From the NCBI GenBank assembly GCA_029256105.1, contig JAQSYO010000004.1:228599-292598 (forward strand): a stretch of DNA of 64,000 nt, read 5' to 3'. The notes under the pieces are model-generated. The model saw only the letters and a list, made by a program, of their open reading frames with translations. It made no database searches and was not told the origin of the DNA. The stretch's first letter is position 1, and every line of letters begins with the position of its first letter. Origin of the DNA: Herbinix sp. GTDB taxonomy: Bacteria > Bacillota > Clostridia > Lachnospirales > Lachnospiraceae. Below, in pieces: positions 27,350 to 34,332 of this stretch. A program made the position numbers and the translations under genes.

Positions 27350-28000
27350 CTACACAGTGAGTGTTTCCTTCTTCCATGCTTTTTGAAGTGCATCCTGAAT
27401 AACTTCAATTGGTTGTGCTCCAGAAACTGCATATTTTTCATTAATCAAGAAAAAAGGTACACCTGTAATACCGTATTTCCTTGCCAGTGCTTCGTCACTT
27501 CGTACTTCATTAGCATATCGAGAACTGTCTTCTAAAACAGCAATAACAGTATTTCTATCTAATCCTTCTGCAACCGCAATTTCTGTTAGGGTACCATGGT
27601 CGCTAATCAGTTTTGCCTCAGTAAAGTAGCTATTAAAGATCTTTTCCGTTAATTGTTTCTCTTTATTAACTGTTTTTGCATATTTTGCTAAACGGTGTGC
27701 ATCAAAAGTATTGGTGGGCTTCATTTCATCAAAATAAAAGTTTAACCCGACTTTCGTTGCTTGCTTCCCAATACGTTCGTTTGCACTAATTGCTTCTTCG
27801 ATGCTCATTTTATATTTATCTGCAAGTAATTGATATATGTTTTTACCTGAATATAGAGGTTGGTCTGGATCCAGTTCAAAACTTTTATATTCTATCTCAA
27901 CCTTATCTTTGTAAGGAAATTGTGCTAACGCTTGCTCTAAATGATGTTTCCCCAAATAACAAAATGGGCAAATAAAATCCATCCAAACATCAATTTTCAT
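27350..28000 (-). CDS. DsbA family oxidoreductase (FrnE-like)
   Basis: A 216-residue cytoplasmic protein of the DsbA/FrnE-like thioredoxin superfamily. The N-terminal WMDFICPFCYLGKHHLEQAL gives a CPFC redox motif at about residues 11-14. The helical insertion and GVPFFLINEKYAVSGAQ, which carries the cis-Pro strand, follow in the usual order. No signal peptide is present, so it acts in the cytoplasm, probably in thiol-disulfide exchange. Close relatives are annotated 2-hydroxychromene-2-carboxylate isomerase-like. It lies next to a thioredoxin gene on the same strand but behind its own minisatellite-bearing spacer. GGAGGTAATATAAA precedes the ATG. Confidence 0.9.
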   Translation of the reverse strand: MKIDVWMDFICPFCYLGKHHLEQALAQFPYKDKVEIEYKSFELDPDQPLYSGKNIYQLLADKYKMSIEEAISANERIGKQATKVGLNFYFDEMKPTNTFDAHRLAKYAKTVNKEKQLTEKIFNSYFTEAKLISDHGTLTEIAVAEGLDRNTVIAVLEDSSRYANEVRSDEALARKYGITGVPFFLINEKYAVSGAQPIEVIQDALQKAWKKETLTV

Positions 28001-28052
28001 TTTATATTACCTCCTTCATTACTATTATTTTAGCTACGAATTCTATAGATCA

Positions 28053-28140
28053 TATATCATTATTCACTATATCTTTATTCGCTATATTTTTATTCACAAT
28101 ATCTTTATTCACTATATCTTTTTCACTATATCTTTTTCAC
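28053..28140. repeat. AT-rich minisatellite, six 14-15 bp units
   Basis: Units begin at 28053, 28068, 28083, 28098, 28113 and 28127. They follow the pattern TATATCTTTATTCAC, with the last two shortened to TATATCTTTTTCAC. Degenerate copies continue to about 28160. It sits between the DsbA-like and thioredoxin genes. Confidence 0.93.
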
Positions 28141-28197
28141 AATGTTTTTAATCAATATATCGACATACTTTCAATCTGACTATCGCATCTTTTTCTT

Positions 28198-28512
28198 TTA
28201 TACAATGCTTAACATTTTTAAGATATCTGATTTTGGTTTCACTCCAATCGAAGTATTGGCTAATTTACCCTCTTTAAATACTAAGAGTGTTGGAATAGTC
28301 ATAACTTTATATTTCTCTGCCAATTCCATCTGCTCATCTATATTGACTTTACAAATTTTCACCTCAGTAAGTTCCTCTGCCAATTCCTCCACTATGGGTG
28401 ACAACATCTTACATGGCCCACACCAGGATGCCCAAAAATCTACTAATACCGGTTGTTGCTGATTTAATACTTCATCTTCAAAATTTTCTACCGTTAAATG
28501 TTTTGCTGCCAT
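28198..28512 (-). CDS. trxA: Thioredoxin
   Basis: A 104-residue thioredoxin. WASWCGPCKMLSP supplies the WCGPC active site, followed by the conserved MTIPTLLVFKEGK, which carries the cis-proline. The length fits a single-domain cytoplasmic thioredoxin. A TTG 15 bp upstream is in frame, but that codon lies within the ribosome site TTGGAGGAATTG, so the ATG at 28512 is the start. It reduces protein disulfides using thioredoxin reductase, which is not encoded in this window. The neighbouring DsbA-like gene is thematically related. Confidence 0.95.
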   Translation of the reverse strand: MAAKHLTVENFEDEVLNQQQPVLVDFWASWCGPCKMLSPIVEELAEELTEVKICKVNIDEQMELAEKYKVMTIPTLLVFKEGKLANTSIGVKPKSDILKMLSIV

Positions 28513-28800
28513 AATCAATTCCTCCAATTTTATTTTTTATAAAAGCCACTTTATTAACTTGTCAATTTGACTTAGTTCCGTTATTCGCTCATTTAAATCA
28601 TTGAGATTATTTTAAAGTAAATTCTTAACATTATTGTTCACTATTCAATTGTATGCAATTTATATTTCTGTCTTAAGGATACACATTTTTCTTAACTATG
28701 TCAAGTCTTTATTCTAAACATATAACAAAAACTTTTTTTCATTACAACTACAGTAAAACCACGATGTGGTTCTAAGACCCTGATAGGTATTCCATATAAG

Positions 28801-28843
28801 AAAAAGTCGAGGCAATCACTATAACTGATTGCCTCGACTTTTT
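28801..28843. terminator. Strong bidirectional terminator
   Basis: A perfect 18-bp inverted repeat (28801-28818 with 28826-28843) encloses a 7-nt loop, with A-run and T-run flanks on both strands. It ends the Dabb/SnoaL/SDR operon. The rest of the 28513-28867 gap, upstream of trxA, shows no gene. Confidence 0.95.
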
Positions 28844-28867
28844 CTTTTTCGATTATATCATTTTATT

Positions 28868-29155
28868 TTATACCTCATAGCATACGGCTGCACTGGACGC
28901 AATCACTTCGGCAATATACTTTGATACCTCCAGATGCACTGGATGAATCAGATATGCCTCCAGATCACTCATAGTGGAAAAATGTGTGATTAACAAAATA
29001 TCATAGGACGATTCACCACGACGAATATCTGCTTCAATCTGTATGTTGAGTAGAACATTTATTTTCCCTTTCATGCTTAATAAAACTTCCCTGGTTTTAT
29101 CTATAGAATCCTTATCACTTTCCTTTAGTTTTATAAGCAGATTGTTTATTACCAT
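28868..29155 (-). CDS. Dabb family (stress-responsive A/B barrel) protein
   Basis: A 95-residue single-domain protein of the dimeric alpha/beta-barrel (Dabb) class. The start MVINNLLIKLKE, the central YDILLITHFSTMSDLEAYLIHPVHLEV and the terminal VIASSAAVCYEV follow the family pattern. Members are small dimers with varied or unknown catalytic roles. A TTG 15 bp upstream is within the ribosome-binding sequence GGGAGG, so the ATG at 29155 is chosen. It is the last gene of a WYL-regulated SDR operon, about 100 bp after the SnoaL-like gene. Confidence 0.85.
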   Translation of the reverse strand: MVINNLLIKLKESDKDSIDKTREVLLSMKGKINVLLNIQIEADIRRGESSYDILLITHFSTMSDLEAYLIHPVHLEVSKYIAEVIASSAAVCYEV

Positions 29156-29255
29156 TTCGTTACCTCCCAACCGTTTTTCGTTATAGAAAGTTATTAATTT
29201 ATGATCGTAAATTATGACTTTCTATTCGTTTTAAAATATAATAATGAAATGCTAA

Positions 29256-29585
29256 TTATCCACAAGACAGAGAACTTACTTTTTCATCCTCAATTATAAA
29301 ACAAAAATCCAGATAAGCGGGGCTTCCTTCAAAATTTCCCGTAACCAAAGCAGTAACAACCGTTTTTCCCTCTTTCTCAGCGACGGAAGTAACCTCTAGT
29401 TTATGATTATATTTATTACAGGTCGCATTATTCCATTCCTTGATGGCAGCTATACCCTGATATTCATGCCCTTCATCGAAGACAACTGCATCCTCCGCAA
29501 AATAGCCTAAAAGTAAACTATCATCATGGGCATTTACTGCACGAAAATATGCTGCAATAGGGTTGTCTAATTTATGATTATCCAT
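29256..29585 (-). CDS. SnoaL-like (NTF2 fold) protein
   Basis: A 109-residue protein with the SnoaL/ketosteroid-isomerase-like cone fold. NPIAAYFRAVNAHDDSLLLG and FAEDAVVFDEGHEYQG match the family's opening helix and first strands. Such proteins are small cytoplasmic enzymes or binding proteins acting on hydrophobic or polyketide-like compounds. It lies 23 bp downstream of the SDR oxidoreductase, so the two may act on the same substrate. The substrate is unknown. Confidence 0.85.
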   Translation of the reverse strand: MDNHKLDNPIAAYFRAVNAHDDSLLLGYFAEDAVVFDEGHEYQGIAAIKEWNNATCNKYNHKLEVTSVAEKEGKTVVTALVTGNFEGSPAYLDFCFIIEDEKVSSLSCG

Positions 29586-29608
29586 ATCTTCTTCTCTCCT
29601 TTAAATTT

Positions 29609-30412
29609 CTAAACGGTACGAACAATTCCTCCGTCAATGGTATGCTCGGCTCCGATAATGTAAGAAGCCCGATCGGATACAAGAAAAGCGATAAGTTCGG
29701 CTACTTCCTCCGGCCTCGCAGTACGGCCTATAGGAATACCTCCAAGGGAATCCATTAATTCCTGTCTCGCTTCTTCATAGTCGATACCTCTCTCTACAGC
29801 CATACGATTAATGAGTGCCTCTGCAGATTTTGTCTCTGTAAATCCAGGTGCTACTGTATTTACACGTATCCCTTTTGGCGCGAGCTCCGTTGCCAAACCC
29901 TTGCTATAATTTCTAAGTGCAGCCTTTGCCGCAGAATAAGCCATGGTATTTTCTCCCGGAAAACGGCTTTGAATTGATGTAACGTGAATAATTACACCAT
30001 AGCCCTGCTTGAGCATTGTCGGTAGTAACCCCCGGTCCAGTCGGACAGCAGCAAACAAATTCGTTTCAAAGGTTTGCTGCCAACCAGCATCACTTTGTTT
30101 AAGAACACCGCCGGTTGGTGTAGAAGAACCTCCAACATTGTTAACCAGAATATCAACACCGCCAAATTGTTCAAGAACCCTATCTATAATTTTTGTTGTA
30201 CCCTCGGCCGTACTAACATCTGCCTGAATAAATAAATTTGAATCCATCAGTACGTCCGTGGTTTTACGTGCTGTTGTTATAACTGTAGCTCCAGACTGAG
30301 TAAGGCGTTTCACGATAGCCTCGCCGATTCCTCCTTTCGTACCGCCTGTAACAAGTGCACGTTTACCCTCTAATTCCTTTGGGTTGAATAAGCTATTTGT
30401 TATAGTTTCCAT
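29609..30412 (-). CDS. SDR family oxidoreductase
   Basis: A 267-residue classical short-chain dehydrogenase/reductase. The cofactor motif is VTGGTKGGIG, a variant of TGxxxGxG with an extra glycine; NNVGG is the NNAG equivalent. The catalytic Tyr/Lys are in YSAAK, and the C-terminus has the usual IIGAEHTIDGG. The ATG at 30412 follows AGGAGGTGAGTTTT; an upstream in-frame start is not supported by a ribosome site. It heads a small operon with SnoaL-like and Dabb genes. Its promoter carries a palindrome matched in the WYL regulator's own promoter. Confidence 0.92.
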   Translation of the reverse strand: METITNSLFNPKELEGKRALVTGGTKGGIGEAIVKRLTQSGATVITTARKTTDVLMDSNLFIQADVSTAEGTTKIIDRVLEQFGGVDILVNNVGGSSTPTGGVLKQSDAGWQQTFETNLFAAVRLDRGLLPTMLKQGYGVIIHVTSIQSRFPGENTMAYSAAKAALRNYSKGLATELAPKGIRVNTVAPGFTETKSAEALINRMAVERGIDYEEARQELMDSLGGIPIGRTARPEEVAELIAFLVSDRASYIIGAEHTIDGGIVRTV

Positions 30413-30542
30413 AAAACTCACCTCCTGTTTTTTTATAGCATTTCTGCTTTTCAAGTTTTTTCGTGCTTATTAGTTTATAACAGTTATCCATAGCTCGCTT
30501 TACAATATCTTCTTTCTATGGATGGTAATGAACCATGTTATG

Positions 30543-30581
30543 ATTATATAAGTTATAACTTGACGACGTTACGTCAAGTTA
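30543..30581 (-). promoter_or_regulatory. WYL-type operator and -10 box of the SDR operon
   Basis: The palindrome has half-sites TAACTTGAC (30556-30564) and GTCAAGTTA (30573-30581), 8 bp apart. A minus-strand TATAAT lies at 30548-30543, 7 bp beyond the operator. The operator spans the stop codon of the WYL gene. The same layout recurs at 31507-31545. Confidence 0.75.
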
Positions 30582-31489
30582 CCATTATCATTATTATATA
30601 TTCCAAAGATTTTTTCTCCCTGCTCTTTCATTTTATCACATATATGTTGTGGAGCTAAAACCTCGGCATCCTTTCCGAATGATAAAAGATAACTGATAAG
30701 CCAGTTATTTTCCGGTAATGTGGTGCTCACAGAAAAGGATCCATCCTTATTTTTTATAATCTCATTTTCATTATACTCATCATATATTCGGTAAGCCATC
30801 TGATCTGTAAACTTGATTTGTATATTGATCCAATTTTGTGGGATTTTCGCTTGAGTATCTTCAAACACTACCTCTCTTTCTGGAAAATTTTCTTGTGTAA
30901 TCCAAACATTTGACATACGTGAAATCTTAAAGCTCCTTCTCGCATTCCTTAACAAGCAAAAACCTTGCAGATACCAGGCATTTACCTTGAAAATAAGTTT
31001 TACAGGCTCAACCCTCCGATTTCCTTTTTCTCCAGCAGCATTAAAATAATCAAATTCAATTACATTCCGGTTAAGGATAGCATTCTTAAGGAGCGTAAAT
31101 TCACATTTTTGATTTTTATTACTCCCCCAAGGAGATAAGTCCACTTCAATCCAATTCGCTATGTTTTTGTTAAACAGGCTACTTAATTTCGAAAGAACCC
31201 TTTCGGTTTCTAAATTCTGAGCTATGGATAAACTTTGCAAAGCAAATAATATTTCATTCTGTTCATTTTCTGTAAGCACGGATTTATTCAGTATAAAGTG
31301 TTCCATTAACGATATACCTCCACCTTTTCCCTGGCTTGCATAAATGGGTATTCCTGCAGAGGAAAGAATATCAATATCCCTATATATCGTCCTTACTGAT
31401 ACTTCAAAACGTTCCGCCAGCTCCTTTGCCGTGATTGTTTTTTTCTCAATCAAAATATAAACCGTTTCGAACAGTCTGTTTATTTGCAT
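30569..31489 (-). CDS. YafY-type WYL-domain transcriptional regulator
   Basis: A 306-residue regulator. The N-terminal HTH_11/DeoR-like helix-turn-helix (about 5-60; TITAKELAERFEVSVRTIYRDID) is followed by a WYL domain (about 140-215) with VEPVKLIFKVNAWYLQGFCL and a C-terminal WCX extension. WYL proteins sense small ligands or nucleic acids. It is directly upstream of the SDR operon on the same strand. A matched palindrome occurs before both its own gene and the SDR gene, so autoregulation plus control of the operon is likely. Confidence 0.92.
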   Translation of the reverse strand: MQINRLFETVYILIEKKTITAKELAERFEVSVRTIYRDIDILSSAGIPIYASQGKGGGISLMEHFILNKSVLTENEQNEILFALQSLSIAQNLETERVLSKLSSLFNKNIANWIEVDLSPWGSNKNQKCEFTLLKNAILNRNVIEFDYFNAAGEKGNRRVEPVKLIFKVNAWYLQGFCLLRNARRSFKISRMSNVWITQENFPEREVVFEDTQAKIPQNWINIQIKFTDQMAYRIYDEYNENEIIKNKDGSFSVSTTLPENNWLISYLLSFGKDAEVLAPQHICDKMKEQGEKIFGIYNNDNGNLT

Positions 31490-31506
31490 AACATCACCTC
31501 ATTAAT

Positions 31507-31545
31507 ATTATAAAGGACATAACCTGACAATAGTATGTCAAGTTA
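31507..31545 (-). promoter_or_regulatory. WYL-type operator and -10 box of the WYL gene
   Basis: Half-sites TAACCTGAC (31520-31528) and GTCAAGTTA (31537-31545) are 8 bp apart. A minus-strand TATAAT at 31512-31507 sits 7 bp beyond the operator. One half-site base differs from the copy at 30556. Confidence 0.75.
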
Positions 31546-31649
31546 TCAAAACGATTATTCGAATTTGATTAGTGAAAACTTTATTATTTATATCAAATTT
31601 TACTGTCTGATGTTATAATATGGTATGAAAATAAGGAGATTAAGAAAAT

Positions 31650-32153
31650 ATGAAATATAACTATAATTTTTGTTTTTGTAGAAAAGACTTGTTGATAGAT
31701 ATAAGATCAATGCATTCAGTAACAACGAGCTTGGAAGATGCAATAGAAGAAGCTCGAACTTTACCGGTCAGTCTTACGGTATTTCCGACCGTGATGAAAT
31801 TAAAAACTGATAATCAAAGAGAAATGGTTTATCCTATAAATTTGGTTGATAATAAAACACCTAATTTTACTTTAAAAAGAATAAAGGAGTCTTCCTGGAA
31901 AAGAATTGAAGAATTATATTCGATGCAAGACATATTCAGAATGGTAGATGCAGGAAAACTTGAGAGTCTAATAAAAGTTGCACCATATCTCGCAGATTCG
32001 AAAGATTATGTAGAAATAACCTGGTCTGCTGAAAAATTATATACTTATTTAAGCAGTAATCTTACGCCTAATACAGAAACTATAGCTGAACGCGGATTTG
32101 ATTTTAGATGTTATTCATATAAAGTAAGTGAAGTTGTTCGAACAAATGGATAA
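31650..32153 (+). CDS. Hypothetical protein
   Basis: A 167-residue protein I do not recognise. It begins MKYNYNFCFCRKDLLIDIRS and contains charged helical segments (SSWKRIEELYSMQDIFRMV, then KVAPYLADSKDYVEITWSAEKLY). There is no signal peptide or membrane helix. AAGGAG lies 11 bases before the ATG, and TATAAT at 31614-31619 could be its -10 box. It is transcribed away from the WYL gene and toward an ABC-F ATPase 185 bp downstream. A shared role with the ABC-F protein cannot be supported. Confidence 0.6.
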   Translation: MKYNYNFCFCRKDLLIDIRSMHSVTTSLEDAIEEARTLPVSLTVFPTVMKLKTDNQREMVYPINLVDNKTPNFTLKRIKESSWKRIEELYSMQDIFRMVDAGKLESLIKVAPYLADSKDYVEITWSAEKLYTYLSSNLTPNTETIAERGFDFRCYSYKVSEVVRTNG

Positions 32154-32230
32154 AATACGACAAGCTTTCATATGAAATGATTGAAATTAGTCGTAATAAG
32201 TGTTATGCTACTAATGGTAAACTCAAAAGA

Positions 32231-32316
32231 ATGTCTTTACTACATCAAAATCAATTGTAAGATAGCGATTGGGAAGATAATAGGATGAAGAGCTTGTTTT
32301 TATAGGCTCTTTTTTA
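32231..32316 (+). promoter_or_regulatory. Attenuator-like leader before the ABC-F gene
   Basis: A short ORF (32231-32260; MSLLHQNQL) is followed by a hairpin pairing AAGAGC (32288-32293) with GCTCTT (32306-32311) and a T-run, ending about 20 bp before the ABC-F start. The layout resembles the leader-peptide attenuators known for ABC-F ribosome-protection genes. It could also simply terminate the upstream gene. Confidence 0.45.
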
Positions 32317-32337
32317 GTGATAAAGAAAGGTAATAAT

Positions 32338-34077
32338 ATGATAAAAGTTAATAACTTATCCTACTCATATCCGCAAAAGGACCTATATAATAAAGTTTCG
32401 TTTACATTAGAAGATGGTCAACATTGTGCTTTTATAGGAACAAGTGGCAGTGGAAAAAGTACACTGATCGATATAATTATGGATCCAGATAAATATATGT
32501 TCGATGGAACATTAGAGATTACCCCCAATTGTAGGATCGGGTATGTAAGTCAATTCTCTAGGCTTGACGAAACAAAAGAAATTACCGTATTCGAATATAT
32601 AGGGGAAGAATTTATTAAACTACAAAATGAAATAACATCTATCTGTATTGAAATGGAAACATCCTCAGATATAGATTCGTTATTGGAGAAGTACCAACAA
32701 ACTTTGGATACATTTAATGCAATTGGTGGCGATAATTTCGAAAGTAACATTAATAAGAAACTAAGTCTAGCAAACCTTAGTAAGCGTGAAGATCTAATGA
32801 TTTCTAAACTTAGTGGCGGTGAGTTCAAACTTATTCAAGTGATCAAGGAAATGCTTACAAACCCAGACTTAATGATTATGGATGAACCTGATGTGTTTTT
32901 AGATTTTGAAAACCTTAATTCTCTTAAAAACCTAATCAATTCTCACAAGGGAACAATGTTAATTATTACGCATAACAGATATCTATTAAATCATTGCTTT
33001 AATAAAATTATTCATCTTGAAAACACGGAGCTTCAAGAGTTTAATGGAAGATATATAGATTACAATTTCTCATTACTTCAAACTAAAATTGAATTACAAG
33101 AACTAGCGATTGCTGATACGGAAGAAATTGAGAGAAATGAGATCATTATCGATAAACTTAGATTTATCTCATCTTATCATACGGAAGCGTCAAGAGGGAA
33201 ATCTCTTTATGCTAGAGTTAAAGTTCTAGAAAGATTAGAAGCGCGTAGAATTAAAGCACCCTTTGTAGATATTAAACAACCGGAAATTCGTTTAATTACT
33301 GCAAATGAAATCGATGAAACGATTGCTTTAAGAGTCAAGGATTACAGTGTTGCCTTTGAGGATGTGCTTTTAGAAAATGTTAATTTTGAGATTAAATCTA
33401 CAGATAAAGTAGCCCTTATCGGTTCAAACGGCACCGGGAAAACAACTTTACTGCGAGAAATCTTTAAAAACAATCATGATGCTATAGATATAAACGAAGC
33501 CTCCCAAATGGCTTATTTATCTCAACTTCAAGGTGAAATACTTAATGAGTCTAATACAATATTTGAAGAGTTCTTCGATGCTGGTTTTAAAACCTATGAT
33601 GAAATTATAGCATATTGTTCGAACTATGGCTTTGATGAAAAAGTCCTGAATCAAAAGATAGGCTTGTTATCCGGGGGAGAAAAAAATATACTTCAATTAG
33701 CTAAAATATCTGCTAGTAAAGCAAACCTGTTGCTTCTTGATGAACCGACAAGCCATCTGGATACCTACTCCCAAATCGCATTGGAAAAAGCCATAGAAAA
33801 CTATAATGGCGCGATTCTAATGATTTCTCATGATTTCTATACAATCGTAAACTGTATGGATTTTGTTCTAATTATAGAAGATAAAACGATTAGAAAAATG
33901 AGCATGCGTAAATTCAGGAAGATGATTTATGCAAGTCATTTTGATAGAGACTATTTAGAAATCGAACAAAAGAAAAAAGCAATTGAAGCAAAAATAGCAT
34001 TAGCTTTACAAGATACTGATTTTGCGCTTGCAAAAGAGTTATCAGAAGAATTAGAAGTGCTGATTAAGTTACTCTAA
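32338..34077 (+). CDS. ABC-F family ATPase
   Basis: A 579-residue soluble protein with two ABC domains and no membrane segment, as in the ribosome-acting ABC-F family. Domain 1 has Walker A GTSGSGKST, signature KLSGGEFKLIQV and Walker B LMIMDEPDVFLDF. Domain 2 has GSNGTGKTT, LLSGGEKNILQLA and LLLLDEPTSHLDT. The linker between them (about 250-330) is helical and charged. The first domain's DEPDVFLD departs from the usual DEPTNHLD. The ATG at 32338 follows AAAGG; a GTG 21 bp upstream lacks a ribosome site. The likely role is antibiotic target protection or translation control. Confidence 0.9.
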   Translation: MIKVNNLSYSYPQKDLYNKVSFTLEDGQHCAFIGTSGSGKSTLIDIIMDPDKYMFDGTLEITPNCRIGYVSQFSRLDETKEITVFEYIGEEFIKLQNEITSICIEMETSSDIDSLLEKYQQTLDTFNAIGGDNFESNINKKLSLANLSKREDLMISKLSGGEFKLIQVIKEMLTNPDLMIMDEPDVFLDFENLNSLKNLINSHKGTMLIITHNRYLLNHCFNKIIHLENTELQEFNGRYIDYNFSLLQTKIELQELAIADTEEIERNEIIIDKLRFISSYHTEASRGKSLYARVKVLERLEARRIKAPFVDIKQPEIRLITANEIDETIALRVKDYSVAFEDVLLENVNFEIKSTDKVALIGSNGTGKTTLLREIFKNNHDAIDINEASQMAYLSQLQGEILNESNTIFEEFFDAGFKTYDEIIAYCSNYGFDEKVLNQKIGLLSGGEKNILQLAKISASKANLLLLDEPTSHLDTYSQIALEKAIENYNGAILMISHDFYTIVNCMDFVLIIEDKTIRKMSMRKFRKMIYASHFDRDYLEIEQKKKAIEAKIALALQDTDFALAKELSEELEVLIKLL

Positions 34078-34150
34078 ATTTCAATATAGCAAATTTTATT
34101 GTACAAGATTATTTATATAATATCGAGCTAGGGACTATAGCAAAGTTATT

Positions 34151-34249
34151 ATCACCATAAGTTTTTTTCACCATAAGTTATTTTCGTTATAAATTATTTT
34201 CGTTATAAATTGTTTTTGTTATAAATTATTTTCGCTTTATTTATATTCC
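34151..34249. repeat. AT-rich minisatellite, five to six 16-18 bp units
   Basis: Units start at 34151, 34168, 34186, 34202 and 34218, with a degenerate copy at 34234. The core unit is GTTATAAATTATTTTC, identical at 34186 and 34218. It lies between two convergent genes. Confidence 0.9.
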
Positions 34250-34263
34250 TTATACCAAACTTA

Positions 34264-34303
34264 AAAATCCGCTGTCCCTCTTTTATGGAGAATAGCGGAT
34301 TTT
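34264..34303. terminator. Bidirectional terminator between ABC-F and UvrA-like genes
   Basis: AAAATCCGCT (34264-34273) pairs with AGCGGATTTT (34294-34303). T-rich flanks occur on both strands, serving the convergent genes ending at 34077 and 34333. Confidence 0.88.
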
Positions 34304-34332
34304 ATTATAATTCCTAAATTTCATATCCCCTT

